NCBI GenBank assembly: GCA_018398805.1
Contig: JAGFBZ010000177.1
Span: 227,490 to 291,489, forward strand
Direction of reading: 5' to 3'
Length of the DNA: 64,000 bases
Origin: Hirundichthys speculiger
Taxonomy: Eukaryota > Chordata > Actinopteri > Beloniformes > Exocoetidae
The notes under the pieces were generated by a model. It ran no database searches and was not told the origin of the DNA. It was given only the letters and a program-made list of their open reading frames with translations. The stretch's first letter is position 1. Each line of letters starts with the position of its first letter. This document shows positions 54,024 to 64,000 of the stretch, piece by piece. Position numbers and translations under genes: made by a program.

Positions 54024-54522
54024 AGACCTCAGGACTGGACTAATATGGTCGTATTTCCTGGTTCTAGTCAGGACCAGTGCAGAGACCTCAGGACTGGACT
54101 AATGTGGTCATATCTCCTGGTTCTAGTCAGGACCAGTGCAGAGACCTCAGGACTGGACTAATATGGTTGTATCTCCTGGTTCTAGTCAGGACCAGTGCAG
54201 AGACCTCAGGACTGGACTAATATGGTCATATCTCCTGGTTCTAGTCAGGACCAGTGCAGAGACCTCAGGACTGGACTAATATGGTCGTATCTCCTGGTTC
54301 TAGTCAGGACCAGTGCAGAGACCTCAGGGCTGGACTAATATGGTTGTATCTCCTGGTTCTAGTCAGGACCAGTGCAGAGACCTCAGGACTGGACTAATAT
54401 GGTCGTATCTCCTGGTTCTAGTCAGGACCAGTGCAGAGACCTCAGGACTGGACTAATACGGTCGTATCTCCTGGTTCTAGTCAGGACCAGTGCAGAGACC
54501 TCAGGACTGGACTAATATGGTT
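54024..54522 (-). repeat. 59-bp minisatellite made from LINE-2 coding sequence, 8.5 copies
   Basis: Units start every 59 bases at 54024, 54083, 54142, 54201, 54260, 54319, 54378, 54437 and 54496 (AGACCTCAGGACTGGACTAA on the plus strand). On the minus strand the unit translates as [17 protein letters not shown], the LINE-2 block that precedes the conserved LPV motif. As 59 is not a multiple of 3, the tandem copies destroy the reading frame. Copies differ by one to three bases. Confidence 0.95.
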
Positions 54523-54529
54523 TACATTA

Positions 54530-54850
54530 CAGCTCTGTATTAGCTGGCCTAATGGAAGCATGTACAGATTGAACAATAGGGGTCCCAGGATTGACCCCTG
54601 CGGAACCCCACAGGTCATGGCCATTTGGTCTAAAACACAGTTACCAATTTCAAGCAAAGTATCTCCTGTGCCTGAGGTAGGACCTGAACCAATTTAAAGC
54701 AGTTTCAGAGATTTCCACCCAGTCTTCTCATGTCTGTAATAAGATTGCATGGTCAACTGTGTCAAAGGAAGCGCTGAGGTCCAGCAGAACTAAGACTGAG
54801 ACTTTGCCTGCATCTGTGTTCAGGCGAATATCAATACGCCACTTCAAGTT
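54530..54850 (-). pseudogene. LINE-2 reverse transcriptase, motifs A and B only
   Basis: On the minus strand, VLLDLSASFDTVDHAIL (about 54795-54740) is motif A with its catalytic Asp, and [18 protein letters not shown] (about 54610-54555) is motif B. The protein sequence then stops at GQLIQSC, just before the place where YADD should appear, and the tandem array follows. Some frame breaks lie between A and B. It is an inactive fragment. Confidence 0.85.
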
Positions 54851-55059
54851 GCATTTTAATTGGCTGGTACGTAGATGGAGTTGTAGGATTTCTGATGCTT
54901 TCAGGTAATTATGTCAGTTAGTCTTTAGTCGCAAGCCTAGCGTGACGGCCGTCGTCAAACATTCACATTATAGGACGTAGGATTTTGTCCAGTGACTCCA
55001 GATATCCATCCCAACGATCCTCTTTCATCTGCGACAGCCCGAAGTCATTCAGTGTGTCG
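54851..55059. other. No recognised gene
   Basis: Nothing assignable was found between the LINE-2 fragment and the Tc1 scrap. Confidence 0.5.
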
Positions 55060-55210
55060 AAGCCCTAATGCACAGTGACGTGCAAAAACCAAGTACAACA
55101 TTTCAGCCAAAACACCTCATACTCATTGCAAGGCACGAGCATGGACGGGTGATTTGGGGCGCTCTGGCAACCGAAGGACCCGGGCAGCTTACAGTCACCG
55201 ATCGGTACGC
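55060..55210 (+). pseudogene. Tc1/mariner transposase scrap
   Basis: The plus frame 55068-55298 includes TFQPKHLILIARHEHGRVIW followed by GALATEGPGQLTV, which lines up with the '[26 protein letters not shown]' style region of Tc1-like transposases, with many substitutions. No other part of the gene is recognised. Confidence 0.5.
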
Positions 55211-56607
55211 AAGAGAGCTCATGGTTCAGGGTCTTCAGAAGAGTAAGTTGAGTAGGTCTGTACCACAACAAACCTACATCAAACTATCTGAAAAATAAAA
55301 AGATCGTCACCACAATCATCTTAAGCCCACTGAATATGCTACTCTATATTTATTAAGCGTGAGACGCTGCTTAATGGATGGTTTGGGCTCAGAGTGATTT
55401 CCTCTGAGTTTAATCTGTGAGTCCATCTCCATCCAGCACCCTGCTCCTCTCCTTAATAAGAGTGAAATGAACAAAAGCGGTTGAATCAGAAATATCGACG
55501 CGCTCTTGTACCACCGGGCAAGACGCCGTCGGGTCACATGCCCAGTCGCCCTCCGTGTGTCCAACAACCCCTTCCATCGGTACCAAGGGACCAAACTGCT
55601 GCAGTAACCAGATAAACGCGCAGACGCCACAAGACTCCTCTGCTGCTAAATTGGATTAGTAATTGCAACTTTGACTGTAGCAGAGAAAGTACATGACTGC
55701 ACTGAGCTGCTAATAAGCTCTGAGTGCCCTCGGTGGATTAAGTGGTAAATATGGCAGATGAAACGGAAGCCGACAGCCGCCCCTCTTCGGCTCATTCATC
55801 CATGCGTTGCACATAAAGGACCTCCCTTCTGCGCAGGTCAATTTAACATGTCGCACACGCTATTCTGCATTCGTCACGCTTAAAAATGTGTTTTTTTCTT
55901 TTTTTTTCTTCTGTGCCATCACTTGCCTGCGCTGACGACTCTCTTGAAATGAACCACTGAACAGCACGATTAAAGTGTCAGCTGAACCTCTGTGGAGCTT
56001 TAATGACATGTTGTGTTATTCCAGAAAATGCGGGAATGTTGAAATAGCAGTTCCCAATAAATAGGTGTTAATTTAGTGGCTTGCGAGCAGCACCAATCAG
56101 CGCAGCATTAACTGCTGCCTCACTGTATTCTATCACCTGTTTTCTTGCTGACATGAGGGTTTCCAACAGATGGGTGTGGCCATTACCGCCAGAGATGGCA
56201 GCGTGGTGGAGGTTGCGTCAGGCGTGTCACATTATCACAACATTACCATCCAGTTCATGGGCGAGGACCGTGACCGAGCTGAAATGCAACGAAGGAACTC
56301 GATGCACGAGTGGTGGTGGGATTTAGAGTTCTCATCAAAATCACACACAATAAGACCAAAGAGGTGAAAGATTAGAGGTTCGTCTGTTTTATGTGTGAGT
56401 CCAGTGGAGAGAGAAGCACCGAGCGTTCATTCAATGTTCATGATGGAGCTCCTCCAGGTGCTTCAGAGCTGTTATTGCTCCGCTCATCTCGTTGAACCCT
56501 GAGGTCATCTCGCCTGAGGTTCTTCACCTCGCACTGAATTTAAAACTCTTCTCAAGCAGCTGGAGCTCATTTGAATGTGCGTCCTGTTTTTTGGCTGCCC
56601 TAAAGGG
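55211..56607. other. No recognised gene
   Basis: The plus frame 56170-56367 begins right after a splice-acceptor-like TTTCCAACAG but has no known domain. A T-rich run lies at about 55888-55910. Confidence 0.4.
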
Positions 56608-56745
56608 CTCCCCGGTGGCTCGGTGGTCGTGCTGCCCTCGACCACATGGGAGGCTCCCGGGTTTGAGTTCTGGTTGCGTCGGGATGGGTGTCCGGCGTAA
56701 AACTGTGGACTCCAAACAGGGAGCAGCTGAATCAGAAGTTTTATC
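56608..56745 (+). mobile_element. tRNA-like SINE cassette
   Basis: TGGCTCGGTGG resembles an A box. About 45 bases on, GGGTTTGAGTTCTGGTTGCG and TCGGGATGGGTGTCCGGCGT, then AAAACTGTGGACTCC, form a segment frequent in fish genomes (the 'gcatccggcgtaaaa' type). The B box is degenerate. Limits are approximate. Confidence 0.55.
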
Positions 56746-57053
56746 GATGGCATTGATTAATTGTCAAACAAGCTTTGGCGTTAGTGTTTCTCCACCACCA
56801 TCTGCCGGTCCGACGTTATCCTGGTGCAGGATCAACCTAATCTAGTCACCATTCTTTAGTGCTGAGATGATGATTTGATGTTGGTAAATTGTGTGTTTTT
56901 TGCATCATACATGGTGCTAAGTTTTCTTACCAAATAATTTGGTTTTGTTTCACGTGTCCAGCAGGTCGCCACATTGCAGCGTCGTCCTCCATGGTGCTCT
57001 GCCTGTTCAGGGACGTGGCAGACGGTTCCAGTGATGTCCTCAAGCCTTTAGAT
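56746..57053. other. No recognised gene
   Basis: A short plus frame continues into the next element and is not recognised. Confidence 0.5.
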
Positions 57054-57751
57054 CACATGTGTCAAACACAAGGCCCGCGGGCCAAATGCGGCTCGTTACA
57101 TCATTTTATGTGGCCCTCGAGAGCTTAAGCATTATTGGCTTAAATTTTAAACCAATATTTTAAGACTTAAAATAACCTTTCAAGCTTTAAAGCACATATT
57201 GACAATAAACTACATCTCCCATCATGCATTTCATCGTTACACACAACGATAACGAAACTATTTTTCAGAACTGATGGACTTAAGAAAAACTTTTACAAAC
57301 GAATCCCAACATGTCCAAGAAGAGAAAAATTGACATTCTCAAGTATCTCAAGGTGAAAGTTTGTCTTTTGTCTTATGAGGCAGTTGTCAGTCATGAAAGA
57401 TACATTTCACGACTGACTGCATTTTGACAGCAAACACGGAGCTAAGTATGCTAAATTTAGCCTACAAGAAAAACAAAGAACCGCTTCCGCTTCTGAAATC
57501 AAGGTAATGGATACTCTCAGCGATGTTTACCACAAACCCTGAGTTTAATATAACAATAAGTTAAATATTTGAAATTTAAATACATAATAAATACAGAAAC
57601 TGTTATTTAACAATATAATAAGGTGAAGTTTAATTTAATTTATGAAATTGATTTACATTGCATTTTGTTACACTCATGCAACCAGTCTGGCCCTTCGAGG
57701 GCCACCATGATGCTGATGTGGCCCTCAGTGAAAATGAGTCTGACACCCCTG
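57054..57751. mobile_element. hAT-type element, 698 bp, internally deleted
   Basis: CTTTAGAT flanks both sides (57046-57053 and 57752-57759), a perfect 8-bp duplication. The right end, read inward, is CAGGGGTGTCAGACTCATTT; the left end CACATGTGTCAAACACAAGG is a diverged match. Inside, MSKKRKID is encoded from 57312 on the plus strand, like the beginning of a GTF2IRD2/ZBED-type hAT transposase, but the frame stops at about 57427. It is therefore a deletion derivative. Confidence 0.9.
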
Positions 57752-57759
57752 CTTTAGAT

Positions 57760-60700
57760 GTTGCTTTGGTGCATTAAATTATGCAGAAAACAAGTTATTT
57801 TCCACATTTGCTAACTTTTTCTCAGGACCTCACGTAACCTTTATACTCAGATTCACGTGTCATGGGGATGTTTATTTTTGCATTTATGCGTTTATTGATT
57901 TCATATTGATTAAACAGCAGCAGCAGCTCCGCCTGTAAACAGTGCTCCAGCAGGGGTTAAATGTTTCTCACGGATCCCTCAGTGAGTTTAAGTGATTTCT
58001 GTAATAATTTGTGTGTGTTATCGTGTCTACATGCCAGCGTTGTGAGAGGCTGACAGCAGAACTGTGCGTGAAGCTTATTTCAGTCCAGTTTCACTGCCAG
58101 GAGGAGCAGCTGAACTGATGGACGATGAGACAACAGTGTTGTTTGGAACAGCTGCTTTTATTCATTTAAAAAGGTGTCATTATAAAACTGGAACATTGGC
58201 TGTGCTTCATCCCTGACAGGAAAAAAAAAAGCATCCACATGTGCGTTACAGACCGGATGAACGACTGACGGCTCCTTCAGCTAATTAGCAGCTGAGAAAT
58301 GTGAAAAGACACCTGGTTTGGGTTTGAACAGGTACTTCATCGCTGTACATTCAGAGCAGCTCCAACTCCAGCAGAACTGCAAACTGAATAAAGTTTTTTC
58401 TTTTCACTTTGTGCTGAAGGTAGGATTTGGGGAAGTTGTGGATGGTGGCTCTGAGTTTCAATAAGGAGCGATCGATCAAGAGAAGAATTCATTAAGTCCA
58501 GGAGCCAAGAGTGAGTAACAGCTATTTATATACCACCCTTCTTGGATAAAAGTACATCAGAATAGAAGTAATAAGAATACTAACATAAAGAAACTCCAAC
58601 CTCAATAAAAGTTGGCTTGAATAAAGTAACTTCATCTGATTTCAGTCCAAGAACCGGTACCTGAGAGGAACGAGCCCCTCCAAAGTTTAAATCAGGTGTA
58701 GGAGAGCACAGCCAAGGTAAGTCAGAACAAACGAGAGCGAGCAGTTGGTCCCATGACTCCTTAATGAAAGTGGAAACCAGTGGGTGGAGACGCAACAACA
58801 CTGGAGTTGTGTCCTTCTGTGGAGCCTCGCAGTAGTGCTTGGTCCAGTCTTTTTTTTGTCTTTTAGAATGTAAAGAATGTAAAGAAGTACATTTTTTAGA
58901 AGAAAGAACACTGAAGACTGTTTTCTCCTTCCTGAGGTTAACTGGAGGGTCGGTCCTTCTCAAATAATGTGGTGCTACCCCTTCACGGGGGCGCGGTGTC
59001 ATGCAAGTTAAAAAAAAAAACACTCATGCACTGTGGCTTATCATTAAATCTAACTGTCTATTCTCTCAGAGATAATTGCCTATTGATCTGCAGCGTGACT
59101 GTGGAAACCGTCTTAACTTAAACCGCTGAGCCGAGCCGCTAACTTGCTTTAACCAACTGCAGTGATGGACAGTGACAGTCCAGCAACAGCTGAGTTTTTA
59201 TTCCTTCTTCTGAGATACTTAAAGAAGTGAAGAAAAAGACTCCGTCCACGTCAGACGTGAGAGACTGGTGATACCAAGTATAACAAGGTCAGCAGCGATT
59301 TCCACTGTTGTCCACAACATTTTTAAAGTAGCTTGTTGTTTTTAGCTCACTTCCTCCATGGGCGTGGAAGTGAAATTGCTGTCCAGGATTACACCCGTTG
59401 GGTCTCTTGCTCAGTCACCCTCTTCAGTCGTCATCCTCCCTGAGTCTTTTAACTGCTTCTGCATGAATTTAGCTCCGTGAGCTAAGTGCATCATCGTTCA
59501 CGTGTGACGTACCATAAGTGGAAGAGCGAAAAAAGTTCCCTTAGCAGAGTTTTAGCTGACAGCGCAGACAGAAGACAGGGAGTCAACCTTTTAAATCATC
59601 TAAAGACTTAATGTTGCCCACAACATTTATTTTGTTAAATATCATTTTTGTTAAATTAAGGTGTTGTTGATAAATGCCTTATATTGTCTCTCATTTGAGG
59701 CTGTATTTGCTGAATACTAAGATGGAGTGTGATCAGATGATATTTTTCTTACCCTTTTACGCCAAAAACAAACAAAACATAGGATTAAAAGAGTGGATAC
59801 TAACTTTTGCAGAGAGCCCCTGCAGCTCTTGTGGTTGGATCTTCTTTGAGGGAGATATTTGTATTTGCCAGCCGTAGAAATGAGCCTGAGAGCTTTTATC
59901 GCCTCCCTTTTTGTGCTTAAATAAGTTACTTGCTAACAAAAATGTAACAACTCCACAGCTGATGAGATGAGACTGATTGATCTCATTGTGGGGAAATTTA
60001 CTGCGTTACGGCAGCGAGAGAAAAGAAGCGAGGCTCTCAGAGCGATTTGTATAACGATGAGGTGGAATGAGAAGCTCAAACACAGCCACATTTCTGGATC
60101 TATTCTGGGGTACGTGAACGCATCATGGACAGACTGAAATATCGTTTCAATCACTGTGTAAAGTCTTGTGAACAACAAAAGCAAAGCTGGCAGGAAGACA
60201 CCAGATGGTTTCACCCTCGGGGTGAAATTCAGAGCCTCCTGGTGTGGACTTCTGCCTCATTCTCTCTCTGATGAATCCATCACGTTTTCCCCCCGGCATG
60301 GACCGAATTCATAGAAATATTAGCATAAAAGCGACGGAGCAGCGCGCCGTACAGCCTTGCAGCAGACATCAGTCAGAGCGTCGTCACGCTCCGTTAATGA
60401 GCACTTAATAATTCATTTTTGTGTTTTTATTGATGTGGTTTGATTGAAGGGCGTCTCTGTCGGCTCCCAGAGCGTAGAAGCAGAATTTGGTTTGACTCTG
60501 AGCTGTTTTGCATCCGTGATGAGGCCTCCCGCTGCCTCGGCTGTACTTTCCAAACTTTAAGCTCGTCTGAGTGAAGGCTTGAAGGGTGCTAATTTAATGT
60601 CCTTTATGGTCTGTTGTCAGGAATCTGATGTCCAGCAGATGGAAAAAACATGTTTTTTAGCTGCTTAATGGAGCATTTGTACATCTCATATCATCACTTA

Positions 60701-61389
60701 GCACCCCAGCACCCTCTGCTCTGACGTGAAGAAGTGTGAAAGGCTGCTGCAGAAGCTCAGATCTGGTTGCTTTAATGGGTCTGAGGAGCTGAAGAACTCA
60801 ACCCCTCGTTATCTGCAAGCACAAGGACGATGCCCTCTGAGAGGATGTGGCTGCAGTTATCTGTGTCACCTGACTCACACACAAACCAGCCGTGATACAT
60901 CACCCTGCTTTATCACGCTGCTTCTCAAACACAGATCTGCCCCATCGCAGCCACAAACAAACCCGGATCAGATCTCTGTGGCGGCGCGCCACTGATTCAT
61001 TACACAAGCGTTGGAGCTTATCGTCCAGGAGCAAAGAGTACACCTGTGTCTTCACGTGATGCGCCAGATGCTAACCGCAGCATTTATCAGATTGCAGAGC
61101 ATAATGAGTTATTTTAGCGCGAGGCTCATGAATGAAACAGCAGCATGTTCAGGTTCTCTGGGAGCTGTGGAGGTCACGGTGCGTCCTCGAGACGGTGGCC
61201 AGTAAAGGCTGCTTCCACCCTGGCGTCCCTACGAAGGCCGGACAGCACGCTTCAGACTTGAGCTGGAAGATAAACCCACCATCGGACACTCACTCCGGTC
61301 CACACTGATTACGTCCAGCGCACGGGGGAATGCATGTGCACTGCTCTCAGCAGTTGTCCCAAACTAGAGAATAGAGTCATGAGCAAACA
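57760..61389. other. No recognised gene
   Basis: The frames at 58580-59023 (-), 59674-59877 (+), 59933-60214 (-), 60726-60995 (+) and 61011-61205 (+) show no known domain. A-runs lie at about 58220-58230 and 59009-59018. This is the longest stretch of the window without an identified repeat. Confidence 0.45.
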
Positions 61390-61500
61390 TTAGTCCTCCT
61401 ACTTCAGCTGCTGCCTCTTCGGGGGTCGCCACAGCAGAGCGATCCGTGTGATTGGTCTGGATCCGGATGTCTGGATGTGACACTGACCCTCTTACCTCCT
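61390..61500 (+). mobile_element. Teleost dispersed repeat fragment
   Basis: CTTCAGCTGCTGCCTCTTCG, GGGGTCGCCACAGCAGAGCG and ATCCGTGTGATTGG resemble the conserved 'ctgctccc..aggggtcgccacagcggatcatccg' segment found near the 3' end of a widespread fish retroelement. The parent class is uncertain. Confidence 0.5.
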
Positions 61501-61689
61501 GTGGAAACAGTGATGGCCGACTTGGTATTTGCTCAACTGATTTGATTTTTTTTCCTTTTTGGTAAATAATGCTGCTCATCATCAGCCCTTGATGAACTGA
61601 ACATCAGGAGCTGTGCAGACCTCCGTCACAGCAAACTTTCTGGCAGTTTTCAGTTTGGGTGTTAACACAGTGACAGAAGGGGAAGGACA

Positions 61690-61990
61690 TAAGCAGTGAT
61701 CTCAGAGCAGCTGTTTGGTCAAAACCGGGTCCTCCACCAAGAGGAACGACCTAAAGCACACCAGCAAACCAACATCAGAACGGCTGAAAAATAAAAGAAG
61801 AAACAAGATTCTGGGATGTCAGAGTCAAGTCCAGACGTCAAATCCCTTCAAATGCTGCGGCGAGACCTTAAGAGAGCCGTGCATAAGTGAAAGTCCAAAA
61901 ACCTCAGTGAGCTGAAGCAACGTTGTAAAGAAGAATGGATGCAAGAGATAAATAAAGTCATCCCAGAAGGATATACAAGATGTTGAATCA
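61690..61990 (+). pseudogene. Tc1/mariner transposase relic
   Basis: Ordered fragments on the plus strand include GACCTAAAGCACACCAGCAA, CCAGACGTCAAATCCCTTCA, GGCGAGACCTTAAGAGAGCC, GTGCATAAG and GAGCTGAAGCAACGTTGTAA then AGAAGAATGG. These match the C-terminal third of Tc1-like transposase (the LW-RDLKRAVH block). The same block occurs in the relic at 49270-50275. All frames are broken. Confidence 0.6.
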
Positions 61991-62162
61991 TGGGGGTCTA
62001 CAGCATTACCCACATGATGTGTTTATTGTATCTTCTGGACTATAAATTGTGTTTTGTTTAGTAGTGTGGCTGATCCTGCGACATATATTTTAAAACGACT
62101 TAAATACCAAAAATATCCTCCATGTCATTCATGACAACAACGGGACATCATCTACATAGAAG

Positions 62163-62230
62163 AACAAGTCCACAGATGGAGGAACGAGTCCAAAGATGGA
62201 GGATCGAGTCCACAGGTGGAGGAACAAGTC
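62163..62230 (+). repeat. 20-bp tandem repeat, about 3.4 copies
   Basis: The unit ACAAGTCCACAGATGGAGGA repeats with small changes (ACGAGTCCAAAGATGGAGGA, TCGAGTCCACAGGTGGAGGA, then ACAAGTC). Confidence 0.9.
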
Positions 62231-62349
62231 AAATTCTGTTTAACGACACTAATTTTTTTTAACGTGAGATTAACGTTAAAAGTTAAGACGCATTTCACAC
62301 GTTTCTGTGAGAAACTACTCAGACTACCAGCAGCATGTAAAAATAAAAC

Positions 62350-62367
62350 GGGGGGGGGGGGGGGGGG
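62350..62367 (+). repeat. G18 homopolymer
   Basis: Eighteen consecutive G are directly visible; the length may be affected by assembly error. Confidence 0.9.
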
Positions 62368-64000
62368 TGTTTGGGAACAGCCTGACAAACTGACTGCCAT
62401 TCACATCAGCACCGAGCTCCCTGCCTGCTCATATCTGGGATCAGCTGTTCACTGCACTGATGTAGCGGCTGGAACCGCTGCTTCAAATATGTAGGAATTT
62501 GTGCTTTTATTTATTTTTTATTGCGTCATATTATGTCTTATAATGTCATACCAGAGTTACGTAGGGTTACTGTGTCTAATGACTCCATGTTCTTTCACCA
62601 ATAAATTAAAGTAGGAAGGAAAAGTGTGCCAACCTCTTGGGATGAACTATTATTTCTGCATTCATTTGGTGCATAATATGATCCAACCGACATTTAAGTC
62701 ACGATAAGAGACAAACAAGATGAGGGATCCTAACCCCGATGAGGCCGTGAAACTTTCACAGGGCAGGAATAAAAAATAAGTGAACCCGCACACCAGCCAC
62801 CTCTGGAGTCGGGGGTTTGCACAGCAGGAGTCCAGTTGATGGAAAGAGTGTGGAGGTGTGGCTTAGAGCAACTTTGATTGAGGAAAGACACTGATACGTT
62901 TTATGTTTTAGACCCCAGCATGATAACATGCATCTGGAAACTTCTTTCTTGCATCTTCCAACACGTCTGCGTGCTCATGACTTTGACAAACGTAGAGGCT
63001 GGTGTTGAACCTTGGAGGTGGTGACGGGCATCATAACATTAGTGATGCAGACATCCTGCTAGAGAAGCGTGCGGCTGAGTGATTTCTCTGCTGTCTCCTG
63101 TTCCACGGTGTCGTCTGGGGCTGCGGGTGATTGGCAGGCTCTCTGCTTCCTGCTGTTATCTGATCTCACAGGCCGGCTCCCTTCAACCGACAGCTGCGGC
63201 GGCGGCGGTGGCGGCAACCGAGGAGGCATCTGCAAAAAGCCAAGCCCACTGTCATCCAACACGCCTCTCTCAAGTTCTCCGTCTTAATCACATCTCTGCC
63301 GCCGGTGTTTCTGATAGCACATCAGGGACTGAGAACTCTCCGGTAGTTAGCACACAAACAGACGTGCAACGAAGATCGGGCCACGAGCTGATCGAGACAG
63401 CTTGAACGCATGACGCTTTGCTTGATCAGGAAACGTGGTCATTAAGTGCTCTCATGTAAATGAAGCCACTGGGTTCGAGTAATGGCGAGGCAGAGATCTG
63501 CAGCAGCATAATCAGGCATGTAAGGTCAGGAGAAGTGATGGAGCAGCAGTTCCCTCCCTCTCTTCCTCCTGCGGCGGAGGATGGAGCCACCTGGCTCATC
63601 TATCACAGCTGGAGCTGCTGAGACGGTGAGTGCTGCCAATAAACAACCCTCACCAAAATGGAGCGCACAGAAAATCCACTTACGGGCAGAGAGAGGCCTG
63701 CCGAGGATCCCAGCATGCACGGCTGTGAACACGCCGCCGAAGCACGAGTATCGATTTAAGACGTGCTTTTCTCCGGACCGTGTGGACGTTCATGCCTTCT
63801 GTGGAGCCGCCGTTACCGTTGCACGATTGCCTGGTAATTGATGCGTCACGCAGAGAGCTTCACGGGCCGATAATAGCGCTCTGTAAACAGTCAGGTGCTC
63901 CTGAGGCACCTGACACCTGGAGGTACATCTTTGGACTGCGGTTAACGTCCTGCTGAAGGATGTGACTCTCAAAAGAGGAGCTCATACAGTAGCAGATTAA
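62368..64000. other. No recognised gene
   Basis: A short (GGC)n-like run lies at about 63195-63214. Opposed overlapping frames occur at 63059-63405 and 63526-63972 with no known domain. Confidence 0.45.

Larger units (their letters stand above)
53690..54850 (-). mobile_element. LINE-2 fragment with internal minisatellite
   Basis: Reading from 54850 down, the minus strand gives reverse-transcriptase motif A, motif B, a 59-bp tandem array and then the C-terminal end of the LINE-2 protein. The segment carrying YADD and the thumb is missing between motif B and the array. The 5' part of the LINE, including the endonuclease, is absent. Confidence 0.85.

Noticed and set aside
56170..56367. Possible exon starting after a TTTCCAACAG acceptor-like site
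   Set aside because: The translation has no recognisable domain, no matching donor was found, and no neighbouring exon could be linked.

Overview
The window looks like non-coding DNA of a teleost fish. The evidence is a dense mix of hAT elements with 8-bp target-site duplications (TSDs), Tc1/mariner relics, LINE-2/CR1-type LINEs, a BEL/Pao LTR retrotransposon, tRNA-headed SINEs and many mini- and microsatellites. There is no bacterial gene organisation, and I can support no complete host protein-coding gene, rRNA or tRNA. Most open frames are short, mutually overlapping and unlike any family I know. The window is best read as an intergenic or intronic stretch shaped by transposons. The species and family assignments come from recognition, not from a search.

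Layout. 1-4104: the 5' half of a minus-strand BEL/Pao retrotransposon (LTR/leader, gag, zinc knuckles, protease, start of reverse transcriptase), broken by frameshifts and cut by the window edge. 5.7-7.2 kb: a possible hAT remnant with a 28-bp minisatellite and a duplicated flank. 8.7-9.4 kb: an LTR-like unit on the minus strand. 12.8-13.6 kb: two adjacent hAT MITEs. 14.4-15.0 kb: a Tc1 tail next to a LINE-2 fragment. 16.1-24.0 kb: a SINE head, three further hAT elements with target duplications, and a second SINE. 25.3-27.2 kb: a 26-bp perfect hairpin and an inverted pair of a ~420-bp repeat. 29.1-30.7 kb: two more hAT elements. 32.0-32.4 kb: a 30-bp minisatellite. 35.3-36.2 kb: an LTR-like piece and a SINE.

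The best-preserved coding unit is a plus-strand non-LTR retrotransposon at about 36.8-40.5 kb. It has a short ORF1 and an uninterrupted 907-residue ORF2 (endonuclease plus reverse transcriptase) with all the catalytic motifs I looked for. 42.4-42.8 kb holds a hAT MITE. 44.65-47.09 kb holds an internally deleted hAT transposon that keeps a spliced transposase 3' half and carries a second hAT MITE nested inside it.

49.3-54.9 kb holds a Tc1 relic, a ~30-copy 49-bp minisatellite grown inside a LINE 3' tail, a LINE C-terminal fragment, and a LINE-2 copy whose reverse-transcriptase gene has been invaded by a 59-bp tandem amplification of its own coding sequence. 55-62 kb holds Tc1 relics, a SINE-like cassette, a 698-bp hAT element with a perfect target duplication, a teleost repeat fragment, a small 20-bp tandem repeat and a G18 tract. 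The last ~1.6 kb has nothing I can assign.

Nothing here works as an operon or pathway. The common thread is repeat biology: nested insertions, internal deletion derivatives and tandem amplification of transposon segments.
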